31,870 nt of DNA from Flavobacteriaceae bacterium (GCA_018672145.1 JABHGH010000136.1:1-31870), one strand, 5' to 3'. Positions 1-8,750 are shown, counted from the first letter of the stretch. The notes: generated by a model not told the origin, from the sequence alone. Numbers and translations: made by a program.

Positions 1-269
1 CAAGTGCCAAAGCAGATTTAGGTATTATAATTTGTGGTAGTGGAAATGGAGCAAATATGACAGCAAATAAACATGAAAAGATTCGGTCTGCTCTATGTTG
101 GAGAGCAGAAATAGCAACGCTCGCAAGACAACATAACGACGCAAACATAGTAAGCTTACCAGCACGATTTATTTCATTAGAAGAAGCAAAAGAAATTGTA
201 GATTCTTTTCTAACAACAAGCTTTGAGGGAGGTCGACATCAGCGCCGGGTTGAAAAAATAAAAAAATGA
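1..269 (+). CDS. rpiB: Ribose-5-phosphate isomerase B, C-terminal part (5' end outside window)
   Basis: RpiB interconverts ribose 5-phosphate and ribulose 5-phosphate in the cytosolic pentose phosphate pathway. The frame is already open at base 3 and reads through the ATG at 57, so the real start lies upstream of the window. Visible are the ICGSGNG loop that carries the catalytic cysteine of the family, the following TANK segment, an ALCW/ARQHNDAN segment, and the C-terminal FEGGRHQRRV motif, all in the order expected for RpiB/LacAB proteins. The stop (TGA, 267-269) overlaps the ATG of the next gene at 266, an ATGA junction that suggests translational coupling. Only about the last 88 residues are visible, so completeness cannot be judged. 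Confidence 0.9.
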   Translation, partial: SAKADLGIIICGSGNGANMTANKHEKIRSALCWRAEIATLARQHNDANIVSLPARFISLEEAKEIVDSFLTTSFEGGRHQRRVEKIKK

Positions 270-715
270 AATTAGAATGGCATGTATGCAGCTGGGGGGA
301 GCTAACAACAGACTTACTTTATGCTATTTTAGAGCTCCGCTCTGAAGTGTTTATTGTTGAGCAAACATGTATTTATCAAGACATTGACGCAAAAGACAAA
401 AAAGCCAAGCATGTTTTAGGGTTTTATAAAAACGAACTTGTTGCTTATAGTAGAATTTTTAAGCCAGGGGATTATTTTGACAAACACTCTTTTGGACGAG
501 CAATTATCAAAGAAAACTTCAGAGGTAAAAAGCTAGGTTTTGAACTCGTAAGAAAATCGGTTGCTGAAATCGGCGAAGAAATAGAAATAATGATATCTGC
601 CCAATATCACTTGGAAAACTTCTACAAAAAAAACGGTTTTGAATCTATAGGATCTACCTATTTAGAAGACGGAATTCCACATATAGCTATGCTTCGGAAT
701 TCTTCCATTTCGTAA
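266..715 (+). CDS. GNAT-family N-acetyltransferase, ElaA type
   Basis: This 149-residue protein has the layout of the ElaA subgroup of GNAT acetyltransferases. An N-terminal ELRSEVFIVEQ segment is followed by a YQDIDAKD stretch typical of ElaA, then an acetyl-CoA-binding region around residues 88-100 (FRGKKLGFELV, a variant of the R/Q-x-x-G-x-G/A loop), and a C-terminal FYKKNGFESIG strand-loop with an EDGIPH motif. The family transfers an acetyl group from acetyl-CoA, and the physiological substrate is generally unknown. It is coupled to rpiB by an ATGA overlap. Its last 29 bases overlap the 3' end of the convergent rnpA gene. Family assignment is firm; function beyond acyl transfer is not. 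Confidence 0.85.
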   Translation: MKLEWHVCSWGELTTDLLYAILELRSEVFIVEQTCIYQDIDAKDKKAKHVLGFYKNELVAYSRIFKPGDYFDKHSFGRAIIKENFRGKKLGFELVRKSVAEIGEEIEIMISAQYHLENFYKKNGFESIGSTYLEDGIPHIAMLRNSSIS

Positions 716-1040
716 GGATGTTTGTAAAAGCGCGATGAACGTCCGTTGTTTTTACTTCTTTTTTGGTAGTGAAAACAAAGTAACCTAACCCTTTAAAGTC
801 AACACCAAGAATTTCTCTATACTGTAACCGGAAAGACTCTCGCATTCTTCGTTTGATTTTATTTCTCAAAACGGCTTTTGGAAACCTCCGTTTTGGTGCG
901 GAAAAACCAACTTTCAGCTCATCATTAGTTTGTAAGTACTTTAAAGTAATTCCACCATAAGTGATAGTTTTACCTTTATCAAACAACAATTTGATTTGGT
1001 TTTCATTTTTAAGACGAAAAAGCTTTGGGAGTGAAAACAT
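687..1040 (-). CDS. rnpA: Ribonuclease P protein component
   Basis: RnpA is the protein subunit of RNase P, which binds the catalytic RNA and helps remove the 5' leader of pre-tRNAs. The 117-residue length is normal for the family. The diagnostic basic helix is RNKIKRRMRESFR at residues 59-71, preceded by KVGFSAPKRRFPKAV, the RNR-motif region that contacts P RNA. The ATG at 1040-1038 shares one base with the TAA of the upstream M1 peptidase gene (TAATG), so it is probably translated by termination-reinitiation at the end of a five-gene operon. No rpmH gene sits next to it, unlike the classic arrangement in many bacteria. Its 3' end overlaps the convergent acetyltransferase gene by 29 nt. Confidence 0.95.
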   Translation of the reverse strand: MFSLPKLFRLKNENQIKLLFDKGKTITYGGITLKYLQTNDELKVGFSAPKRRFPKAVLRNKIKRRMRESFRLQYREILGVDFKGLGYFVFTTKKEVKTTDVHRAFTNILTKWKNSEA

Positions 1041-2842
1041 TATTTTACCAAAAAGGTGTCGTTAGAAGGATTAACATCTGCCTTTAACCCCATGGGGTTC
1101 AGTTGAATAGACAAGATGTCTTCCAGTGCATAAGGCAAATCGAAACGATAGGTTGGAATAGCCCAAGCCCAATCTGGTAGCACAATCACATCATCACTAA
1201 CCTTCTTTTCTCCCCTCATCATACGTAATGGAATATAGTAATATTCTAATTTACCGTTTTTCTTTGTCACTAAGACCTCAACAGGCATTGGCATTGTTTT
1301 TACACGTTCTAAAACAACCTCTGTTTTTTGATCAACAGAAACAAGGTTTTTAATGCCATAATCAATGACACTTGTTGTTCTAACCCAGTCATTTAAATAC
1401 CACTCCAATTGTATGCCGGAAACCTTTTCTGCGATGCGCTTAAAGTCATTAGGTGTAGGATGAGAAAACTGAAACGTTTCGAAATATCGTTTTACGCTTT
1501 TTTTTAGATTATCAAACCCGATAACATAGCCCAATTGAGCCAAAAAGACGGCGCCTTTTGAATAACTACCAGCACCGTAAGCAAAGTTATGAGAAAAACG
1601 ATCAGAGTGCGTTGTTAAAGGCTCTTCAATTCCAGAAAGAGCAAGTTGGTAATAACTCTCATAGAATCCACCAAAAACATCTTCTGTACCTAAAAGCTCC
1701 GATTCACAAAGCATATCATAAAAAGACGTAAACCCTTCATCCATCCATGCATATTTTGATTCATTCGTTCCCAACAAATGGTGAAACCAACTGTGTGCGA
1801 GCTCATGTGCGGTTACACCAAATAAGCTTTTATACTTTCTACCCCCTGTAATAAGCGTACACATAGGGTATTCCATGCCCCCATCCCCTCCTTGAATGAC
1901 CGAATATTGCTTATACGGATACGGCCCTATGTTTTTATTAAAAAAGGCAAGCATTTTTGCGGTGTCTTGTTGAAGGCGTTTCCAGTTTTCTTTGATTTCG
2001 GGATCATCTAAATAAAGAAAATGAAGCTCCACCCCATTTGGCCCCTCAATCACATCGTGTACATAATCCGGGTCGGCTGCCCACGCAAAGTCGTGAACCA
2101 TTGGCGCAACAAACCGCCACGTCAATGTCTTAGATTTAGAATTTTTTACATTATCTGCATAACCATGACCAATGTCTTTAGGGTTTTGCAGATACCCTGT
2201 TCCTCCAATAATGTAATTGCGATCAATGGTTATTGATACATCAAAATCACCCCAAACGCCATGGAACTCTCGCCCGATATATGGATTAGGGTGCCAACCA
2301 TCACGATCGTACTCCACAAGCTTTGGGTACCATTGAGTCATTGACAGATCAACCCCCTCCTTATTGTTTCTGCCACTTCGCCTAATCTGTATAGGCACTT
2401 GTCCATCAAAAGCCATTGTAAACACCGTAGAGTCACCAGGAAGAAGAGGCACAGCTAGTTCGACAACCAATATTGTTTCTTCCTCTTCATAAGCAACCCC
2501 TCTTCCATCTTGTTCCAAGTCGCTAACATGCAAAAAGCCAATTTCACTTGGGGATAGTTTGCTAATTCGATCACCAACCCTGCTGTCGGGATCTTTGATT
2601 GTGCGCGAGCGAACATCCATTTCGCTCCCTGGTTGAAATGCATTAAAATAAAGGTGATAAAACACCTGATTTAAGGTGTCAGGAGAATGGTTTGTGTATG
2701 TGAGCTTTTGGGTTCCAGAATATCGAAAGGACTTAACATCCATTCGCACATCCATCACATAATCTACCTCTTGTTGCCAGTAGCCTTTATAGGGCGTTTG
2801 GGCAAATGATAAGGCGCATAAAAACAAGATTATTCGGGTCAT
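1040..2842 (-). CDS. Secreted M1-family zinc metallopeptidase
   Basis: This 600-residue protein is a gluzincin of the M1 (aminopeptidase N / leukotriene A4 hydrolase) family. It begins with a short signal peptide (about residues 1-15, MTRIILFLCALSFA), so it is expected in the periplasm or at the cell surface. The zinc site is complete: HELAH at residues 346-350 and the third ligand E369 in a WMDEGF context, with the usual 18-residue spacing. An exopeptidase-type GGMEY motif precedes it. The likely role is removing N-terminal residues from exported or environmental peptides. I see no C-terminal type IX secretion sorting domain. It starts 10 nt after the hydrolase gene and overlaps rnpA by one base, so it belongs to the same operon. 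Confidence 0.93.
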   Translation of the reverse strand: MTRIILFLCALSFAQTPYKGYWQQEVDYVMDVRMDVKSFRYSGTQKLTYTNHSPDTLNQVFYHLYFNAFQPGSEMDVRSRTIKDPDSRVGDRISKLSPSEIGFLHVSDLEQDGRGVAYEEEETILVVELAVPLLPGDSTVFTMAFDGQVPIQIRRSGRNNKEGVDLSMTQWYPKLVEYDRDGWHPNPYIGREFHGVWGDFDVSITIDRNYIIGGTGYLQNPKDIGHGYADNVKNSKSKTLTWRFVAPMVHDFAWAADPDYVHDVIEGPNGVELHFLYLDDPEIKENWKRLQQDTAKMLAFFNKNIGPYPYKQYSVIQGGDGGMEYPMCTLITGGRKYKSLFGVTAHELAHSWFHHLLGTNESKYAWMDEGFTSFYDMLCESELLGTEDVFGGFYESYYQLALSGIEEPLTTHSDRFSHNFAYGAGSYSKGAVFLAQLGYVIGFDNLKKSVKRYFETFQFSHPTPNDFKRIAEKVSGIQLEWYLNDWVRTTSVIDYGIKNLVSVDQKTEVVLERVKTMPMPVEVLVTKKNGKLEYYYIPLRMMRGEKKVSDDVIVLPDWAWAIPTYRFDLPYALEDILSIQLNPMGLKADVNPSNDTFLVK

Positions 2843-2852
2843 ATTATTTAGA

Positions 2853-3695
2853 TTAAAAAATTTCTTTCCATTCGTGACGTGACTTTAAGCGCACACCCTT
2901 TTCTGTGTGTTGGACACGAACCAAAGGAGAGTGCGCATCATGTTCCATGAAAAGAAGGTAGTTATTATCTGCAGCAATTTTTAAAAATGAAGCCTTCTCC
3001 TCAAGGCTAATCAAAGGACGCACATCATAACCCATCACATAAGGAACGGGAATGTGCCCAACGGTAGGAATAAGATCACCCATAAAAATCACCTTTTCAC
3101 CTTTAAAGTCAATCATTGGCAGCATCTGTTTTTCGGTATGGCCATCAACAAAAAGGAGATCAAAACCAAGCGGGTTTATTGTTTCTTTTTCAATGAAAAT
3201 CAATCTTCCAGAGTCTTCGATTGGTTTGAGGTTATTTTTTAAAAACGAGGCCTTTTCACGTGGGTTTGGTTTTGTTGCCCAGTCCCAATGCGATTGATTT
3301 GACCAATAATCTGCATTTGGAAACACAGGAACAAAAGCGGTTCGGTCTTTGTTCCAAGCAAAACAACCGCCACAATGATCAAAATGCAGATGAGTCAAAA
3401 ACACGTCTGTTATGTCGTTAGGGTGAAAGCCCGCTTGCTTGATTGAATCAATCAAGTTATGATTTCCCCATGGCCTATAATAGCTAAAAAACCGTTCGCT
3501 TTGTTTGTCGCCCATCCCTGTGTCTACCAAGATAAGCCGGCTTCCATTTTCAATAAGCAAGCAGCGCGCGCAAAGATCAATGAGATTGTCTTTATCGGCG
3601 GGGTTTGATCGTTGCCATATCGATTTGGGAACAACACCAAACATTGCCCCCCCATCGAGCTTAAAGTTACCAGCATGTATTGGATACAGATTCAC
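2853..3695 (-). CDS. Metallo-beta-lactamase-fold hydrolase
   Basis: This is a cytosolic hydrolase of the metallo-beta-lactamase superfamily, close to quorum-quenching-lactonase-like and MBL-fold proteins common in Bacteroidota. The metal-binding motif is THLHFDHCGG, with H102, H104, D106 and H107 counted from the chosen start. It is followed by a GHTEKQ motif, an FMGDLIP strand and a late EHD histidine. The frame stays open upstream to 3797, but those 34 extra residues lie on top of the sulP 3' end and do not look like the family. I therefore place the start at the GTG at 3695 (VNLYPIHAGNFKLDGG), which matches the expected N-terminus and gives 281 residues. Substrate unknown. The gap to sulP is 43 nt. 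Confidence 0.87.
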   Translation of the reverse strand: MNLYPIHAGNFKLDGGAMFGVVPKSIWQRSNPADKDNLIDLCARCLLIENGSRLILVDTGMGDKQSERFFSYYRPWGNHNLIDSIKQAGFHPNDITDVFLTHLHFDHCGGCFAWNKDRTAFVPVFPNADYWSNQSHWDWATKPNPREKASFLKNNLKPIEDSGRLIFIEKETINPLGFDLLFVDGHTEKQMLPMIDFKGEKVIFMGDLIPTVGHIPVPYVMGYDVRPLISLEEKASFLKIAADNNYLLFMEHDAHSPLVRVQHTEKGVRLKSRHEWKEIF

Positions 3696-3738
3696 AAAAA
3701 CAGTAAAAAAAGCAATGTAGTAATTTTTGTTAACCTGG

Positions 3739-5946
3739 CTAGAGAGCAGCAATCTTTTTGAGCGCAACACCAAAAACCCTGAGCTGCTCAAACTCACGGA
3801 CGGTTGCCAAACGAGTATAGTGCTGAATCAACAACTCTTTTCCATTCGACTCCAAGTGATAATCAGGGCTTTCTAGAAGAAAACCAACAATGGCATCGTT
3901 AAAAAAAGTGCGGATTTGTTTGGGATCGTCACCCATCAAATAAAAGCGTTTGGAAAAATCGGGGTGATTGTGCAAATTGATATCATCAAAACCAGCCAGG
4001 TGATAAATCTTCTCTATGAGCCCCTCTCGGTCCAAACGAAACTGAGGCAAGGGGCGCGAAGAACGAATGAGCATAACGCTCGAACGAACATTTTCTTTGG
4101 CAATAAAAGCACCTTCACTATAGTCAACATCAAACACGCGGAACGTTCCGTCATTACTTTCACATAAGTTATAGACACGCTCAACGGTTTTTGCGTCAAA
4201 ATAGATGTGTTTTGACAGAGAAAGTTTTTTCTTCTTTGGCGTCGCTTCATATACCCACTCTGAGTCTTCAGCCAACGATTTGAGTTGTTCCTGACGATTG
4301 GTCAGAAAGCGTTGAATAAATCGAATTTTTGGTAATGAAATAAGTTTTCGCATAGCAAAGGGATGCGCAGAATCAGCTTGGTGTATATCGAGCCCAATCA
4401 ATTCAAAGCTGCCCCCTTTTCGTTCAAACAAGACCTGATAGTTGCTTAAGTTTTCCATGGCGCTATGATCAACAAAAGGGCAAAACGAAAAGTCGAGGAC
4501 TAAATGTTGATTTTGTGGTACCGCATCAAGCTTGTCTTTGAGTTTGTAAAAATTTAGAAACGAACAGAAATGATTGACGCTGATGTAATATGTTTTCTTT
4601 TCAGGCTCCATAAACATTAAAACATTGGGCTTTAGGATATTCCGAAGAAAGCGCCACAGGCTTTTGGTGACAAAAACGTGTGTTAAGAAGGTGATAAGAA
4701 CACCAATAAAAATCCCCGTGATTAAGTTTGTGAGCAGGGTACTGACAAGGGTTATCACAAAAATGAACAACTGTTCTTTTCCAACCGTGTAAACCTGTTT
4801 TAGGGTGTCTGGAGAGGCGAGTTTGTATCCAGTGTACACCAGAATTGCCGCCAGGGCCGGAAGAGGAATGCGTTTGATTTGCTCTTGGAAAACAAGAACG
4901 GACAAAAACAGAAATAAAGCATGGAAAAAGTTGGCGCTTCGGTTTGTTGCTTTGTTGTTTACATTTACAGAGCTTCTTGCAATCACAGTAACCACGTTCA
5001 TCCCGCCAACAAACCCACTAGCAATAGTTGCTATTCCCAGAGCTTTTAAGTCTTTATTAGCATTAGAACGACGTTTGTCAGGGTCGAGCTTATCAACAGC
5101 TTTGATGCTCAACAAAGACTCGATACTAGCGATCAGCGTGATTGAAAAAACAACCCCCCAAAATGCCATACTGTTCAACAAACTAAAGTCAGGTACTGGC
5201 AACTCACCAAACAAATTTTCAGGGATTTGAATCATCAATTCGACAGGGATAGGGTAAGCGCTTTCAGAAAAGAACTCGTAATAGTAACTGACACCAACAG
5301 CAAAAAGAACCACCCACATGGGAGCAGGAACAAGATGAAAAACACGACTTCGTATTTTACTGTAACCAACCATAATTAGTAAACTAACAAGACCAACAAT
5401 TGCGCCAGCCATCTGTGTTTCACGATTTGCACCAAATGCTTTTGAAACAGAATCTGGCACTTGTTGAAGCAAGGAGAAAAAGTCGCCTTGCGCGCCCATA
5501 TCTCCAAACATCACAAACCATTGTTTGATTAAAATGGTGAGGCCAATCGCAGCAAGCATTCCTTGAATTGCGGAAGCAGGAAAGAATTCGGAAAGACCAC
5601 CAAGCCTTAGGAAGCCAAAGACCAACAATAGCCCACCAGAGCAAATAATTGCAGCGAGGGTAAACAAATATCCTTGTGTCAAATCACCCCCCCCCAAGGT
5701 GTAGACCGCGCCGAGCAAAACCACGACCAACCCATTTCCTGGACCTGTGATTGTGAGGTGGGAACCGCCGAGAACAGCCACAACGGCACCACCAACAACA
5801 GCGCCAATAATACCAGAAATAGGTGGCATACCAGAAGCTATTGCAAGCCCAAGCCCTAAGGGCAGGGCAATTAAAGACACCACAAAACCCGAAAACATAT
5901 TTGCGGGCAGCGCCTTAAACCATGAAGCAGACAAAGCATTACTCAT
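3739..5946 (-). CDS. SulP-family anion transporter with extra C-terminal domain
   Basis: This is an inner-membrane SLC26/SulP transporter, a family that moves sulfate, bicarbonate or other anions. The first ~420 residues hold the membrane domain: the N-terminal FVVSLIALPLGLGLAIASG helix, GPGNGLVVVL, a VNVNNKATNRSANFFHALF segment and about a dozen hydrophobic helices. A STAS-like region follows at about 440-560 (LVLDFSFCPFVDHSAMENL). The remaining ~170 residues form an additional soluble region that ordinary SulP proteins lack. I start at the ATG at 5946, not the TTG at 5955, because the ATG overlaps the upstream stop compactly (ATGAGTAA) and gives a normal N-terminus of 735 residues in all. 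Substrate cannot be told from the sequence; coupling to a Usp gene is a recurrent SulP context. Confidence 0.92.
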   Translation of the reverse strand: MSNALSASWFKALPANMFSGFVVSLIALPLGLGLAIASGMPPISGIIGAVVGGAVVAVLGGSHLTITGPGNGLVVVLLGAVYTLGGGDLTQGYLFTLAAIICSGGLLLVFGFLRLGGLSEFFPASAIQGMLAAIGLTILIKQWFVMFGDMGAQGDFFSLLQQVPDSVSKAFGANRETQMAGAIVGLVSLLIMVGYSKIRSRVFHLVPAPMWVVLFAVGVSYYYEFFSESAYPIPVELMIQIPENLFGELPVPDFSLLNSMAFWGVVFSITLIASIESLLSIKAVDKLDPDKRRSNANKDLKALGIATIASGFVGGMNVVTVIARSSVNVNNKATNRSANFFHALFLFLSVLVFQEQIKRIPLPALAAILVYTGYKLASPDTLKQVYTVGKEQLFIFVITLVSTLLTNLITGIFIGVLITFLTHVFVTKSLWRFLRNILKPNVLMFMEPEKKTYYISVNHFCSFLNFYKLKDKLDAVPQNQHLVLDFSFCPFVDHSAMENLSNYQVLFERKGGSFELIGLDIHQADSAHPFAMRKLISLPKIRFIQRFLTNRQEQLKSLAEDSEWVYEATPKKKKLSLSKHIYFDAKTVERVYNLCESNDGTFRVFDVDYSEGAFIAKENVRSSVMLIRSSRPLPQFRLDREGLIEKIYHLAGFDDINLHNHPDFSKRFYLMGDDPKQIRTFFNDAIVGFLLESPDYHLESNGKELLIQHYTRLATVREFEQLRVFGVALKKIAAL

Positions 5947-6793
5947 GGCGAACAATTAAAACATCGGTTGGCAAATCAGACAAAATATATTCGATGTCGT
6001 GAGGGAAAATACGATCCCACAACGAAGAAGGCTTAGGAGCATTCATAACGAGCAAATCAGCTCTTACAACTTTGGCATAATGACCAATTGAATACCCGCG
6101 ACGACCAAAAATGGGTTGAATTTGAAGAAGAAGACCTTTAGGCAAAGTGGTCGACAACGAACTTAAGATCTTCTGAACGCGCGAATTTTCTTTTACTTTG
6201 ATACGCTCCTTCATGATTGTTGCTTTGCGCAGACTCCAATCATCATCAACCTTCACTTTTACATCCTTTTCTGGAATCTCCTCTACGATTGTTATTTTCT
6301 TTGCACCAAGAGATTGTGCAACAAAAAAGGAGGTCGCAATCGCTTCTTTTGTTTTGGGATGTTCGAGCCCATTGACGACAACATGTTGACAAGCAACTCT
6401 ATCGATGGACGGCTTAATTAACAACAAGACGTCACATGGCGCTTTACGAGTAAGCTTACGTGCAACAGAACCGACATAATAAGTAAATAGCGCCTCACGT
6501 TGCATGGCACCGACCATGAGCAGGTCGGCATTTTTGGCGGAACACGCCTCTAACAGCACATCAACGGGTTTTCCTTCTTGCCAAACCATTTCGTGACGGG
6601 GCGGCTTCTCTCCAAAGGCCTCAAAGACACGTTTAATTTTTTCGACTTTTATAGACGATTTTACACCAACATGAACCAAGACTAGCTGTGCTCCGAAAAG
6701 ACGCGCAAGGCGAATGGCCTCAAAAAGGTTTGGCTTTAGCGTGGGCGAAAAAGCAACCCCCACGACAATCGTTTTGTAAGACACCGCACTCAT
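5939..6793 (-). CDS. Universal stress protein, tandem UspA domains
   Basis: The 284 residues comprise two Usp domains. Domain 1 (about 1-130) begins with YKTIVVGVAFSP and ends with the nucleotide-loop region around GSVARKLTRKAPCDVLLL. Its loop starts GAMQRE instead of the usual G-x-x-G-R, so ATP binding is uncertain. Domain 2 (about 135-284) ends LPTDVLIVRHE, typical of tandem Usp proteins, with a degenerate loop. Such proteins are cytosolic stress or signalling modulators, and several bind or regulate transporters. Its TAA lies 2 nt beyond the ATG of the SulP gene, so the two are translationally coupled, and a regulatory partnership with the transporter is a reasonable inference. It heads the minus-strand operon. 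Confidence 0.9.
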   Translation of the reverse strand: MSAVSYKTIVVGVAFSPTLKPNLFEAIRLARLFGAQLVLVHVGVKSSIKVEKIKRVFEAFGEKPPRHEMVWQEGKPVDVLLEACSAKNADLLMVGAMQREALFTYYVGSVARKLTRKAPCDVLLLIKPSIDRVACQHVVVNGLEHPKTKEAIATSFFVAQSLGAKKITIVEEIPEKDVKVKVDDDWSLRKATIMKERIKVKENSRVQKILSSLSTTLPKGLLLQIQPIFGRRGYSIGHYAKVVRADLLVMNAPKPSSLWDRIFPHDIEYILSDLPTDVLIVRHE

Positions 6794-6798
6794 CGCTT

Positions 6799-6826
6799 CT
6801 AAAATACATCATTTTTGCAGAACGAA
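6799..6826 (-). promoter_or_regulatory. Weak candidate promoter for the Usp-SulP operon
   Basis: On the minus strand a TATTTTAG box (6806-6799) resembles the Bacteroidota TAnnTTTG -7 element with one mismatch. A TTC lies 17 nt upstream at 6826-6824. The box ends 5 nt before the ATG of the Usp gene. This is the only promoter-like sequence I could find in the 106-nt gap after lepA. No hairpin terminator is visible there, so read-through from lepA is also possible. Confidence 0.3.
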
Positions 6827-6899
6827 CAGGGATGTGATAAACAGATTTGTTGCTTTTACATATTTATAAAAAAAAAGAAGAAATAATTATGAAAAAAAA

Positions 6900-8696
6900 C
6901 TAGTCGTTTAACTTCAACACCGCCATAAAAGCTTCTTGCGGAATCTCGACATTACCCACTTGACGCATTTTCTTTTTCCCTTTTTTTTGTTTTTCAAGAA
7001 GCTTTCGTTTCCGTGTGATGTCGCCACCGTAACATTTTGCGGTTACGTCCTTACGAACTGCTTTTATGGTCTCTCGAGAAATGATTTTTGCGCCAATCGC
7101 CGCTTGAATTGGAATGTCAAACTGTTGTCGCGGAATCAACTCTTTGAGCTTTTCACACATTTTTTTCCCAAGGGTGTAGGCGTTGTCGGCATGCACCAAT
7201 GCGGAAAGCGCATCCACGGGGTTTGCGTTTAATAAAACATCAACCTTTACGAGTTTGGACGCTCGTAAGCCTATCGGGCTGTAGTCAAACGAGGCATATC
7301 CACGAGAAACAGACTTCAAACGATCATAAAAATCGAAAACGATTTCAGCTAGAGGCATATCAAAAGTCAACTCCACGCGTTCAGTTGTCAGGTAGGTTTG
7401 ATTAGTGATTTGCCCTCGTTTTTCAATGCACAAACTCATCACATTTCCGACATAGTCTGCTTTTGTGATAATCGAAGCTTTAATAAATGGCTCTTCCACA
7501 CGGTCTAACGAGGATGGGTCAGGAAGATCTGTAGGGTTATTGACCAAGATCACTTGATCAGGATCTTTTCTGGTATGGGCGTGGTAGGAAACGTTGGGGA
7601 CAGTGGTAATTACTGACATATCAAACTCACGCTCCAATCTTTCTTGAATGATTTCCAAGTGCAGCATACCCAAAAACCCACAACGAAACCCAAAACCTAG
7701 TGCTGCAGAACTTTCTGGCTGAAACACCAAAGAAGCATCATTTAGCTGAAGCTTTTCCATAGAGTTTCGCAGCTCTTCATAGTCTTCGGTATCCACAGGA
7801 TAGATTCCAGCAAACACCATTGGCTTTACCTCTTCAAAACCCTCAATTGGTGTATCGGTAGGATGTGCAGCGAGTGTAATGGTGTCACCAACTTGCACCT
7901 CTTTGGCCTCTTTAATCCCGGTTATGAGGTAGCCCACGTCGCCTGTTTCCACACTCTTTTTTGGTTCTTGCTTGAGCTTTAGCGCACCGACTTCATCGGC
8001 GTTATACTCCTTGTTTGTGGCTATAAACTTGATTCGGTCTCCTTTGCCGATTCGCCCGTTCATCACGCGAAAATAAGTCTCAACCCCACGGAAAGAGTTG
8101 TAAACAGAATCAAAAATAAGGGCTTGTAAGGGCGCGTTCTCATCGCCTTTAGGCGCAGGAACACGCTCAACAATTGCCTCTAATATACGTTCAACCCCAA
8201 GCCCTGTTTTTGCAGAGCAGTGGATCACATCTTCGGCTTTGCAGCCCAATAAGTCAACAATATCGTCGGTAACCTCTTCGGGGTTAGCAGAGGGCAAATC
8301 CACTTTGTTGAGCACGGGAATAATCTCCAGATCATTTTCCAATGCCAAATAAAGGTTAGAAATCGTTTGTGCCTGAATGCTTTGAGCGGCATCTACAATT
8401 AACAGTGCGCCTTCACAGGCAGCAATTGATCGAGAAACCTCATACGAAAAGTCAACATGACCAGGCGTATCAATTAAATTAAAGACATACTCCTCACCAC
8501 GCAAGGTATAGTTCATTTGGATGGCGTGAGACTTAATGGTGATTCCTCGCTCTCTTTCCAGGTCCATATTGTCAAGGAGCTGGTCTTGTTTTTCACGCTC
8601 TGTAACAGCGCCTGTTGCGTCAAGCAACCTGTCGGCCAAGGTGCTTTTGCCGTGGTCAATGTGAGCGATAATGCAAAAATTTCGGATGTTTTTCAT
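6900..8696 (-). CDS. lepA: Elongation factor 4 (LepA) GTPase
   Basis: LepA/EF4 is a ribosome-associated GTPase that acts during translation initiation or back-translocation. The GTPase motifs are complete: AHIDHGKST at residues 11-19 (G1), RERGITIKSH (G2), DTPGHVDF (G3) and NKVDLP (G4). The C-terminal LepA-specific domain includes YGGDITRKRKLLEKQKKGKKKM, split here by the basic run GKKKMRQ. The open frame extends 8 codons further upstream, but the ATG at 8696 gives MKNIRNFCIIAHIDHG, exactly the normal LepA start, and a 598-residue protein of standard length. The -7-like box at 8725-8718 also fits this start. Confidence 0.97.
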   Translation of the reverse strand: MKNIRNFCIIAHIDHGKSTLADRLLDATGAVTEREKQDQLLDNMDLERERGITIKSHAIQMNYTLRGEEYVFNLIDTPGHVDFSYEVSRSIAACEGALLIVDAAQSIQAQTISNLYLALENDLEIIPVLNKVDLPSANPEEVTDDIVDLLGCKAEDVIHCSAKTGLGVERILEAIVERVPAPKGDENAPLQALIFDSVYNSFRGVETYFRVMNGRIGKGDRIKFIATNKEYNADEVGALKLKQEPKKSVETGDVGYLITGIKEAKEVQVGDTITLAAHPTDTPIEGFEEVKPMVFAGIYPVDTEDYEELRNSMEKLQLNDASLVFQPESSAALGFGFRCGFLGMLHLEIIQERLEREFDMSVITTVPNVSYHAHTRKDPDQVILVNNPTDLPDPSSLDRVEEPFIKASIITKADYVGNVMSLCIEKRGQITNQTYLTTERVELTFDMPLAEIVFDFYDRLKSVSRGYASFDYSPIGLRASKLVKVDVLLNANPVDALSALVHADNAYTLGKKMCEKLKELIPRQQFDIPIQAAIGAKIISRETIKAVRKDVTAKCYGGDITRKRKLLEKQKKGKKKMRQVGNVEIPQEAFMAVLKLND

Positions 8697-8717
8697 GAAC
8701 GAAGTCGAACAAGACAA

Positions 8718-8750
8718 CAAAGATACTTAATTGCACCCTGTAAATGTGAA
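8718..8750 (-). promoter_or_regulatory. Candidate lepA promoter
   Basis: The minus strand carries TATCTTTG (8725-8718), a perfect match to the Bacteroidota -7 consensus TAnnTTTG. A TTC lies 22 nt upstream (8750-8748) in place of the TTG -33 element. The predicted transcript would begin about 15-18 nt before the lepA ATG at 8696. The region is shared with the divergent DoxX-like gene. Confidence 0.5.

Noticed and set aside
4805..5230. A 141-residue plus-strand frame inside sulP
   Set aside because: It lies antisense to conserved SulP membrane helices, has no recognisable domain and no promoter or ribosome-binding site.
8697..8720. An 8-codon N-terminal extension of lepA
   Set aside because: The added residues are not LepA-like and include the -7 promoter box. 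The ATG at 8696 gives the normal N-terminus.
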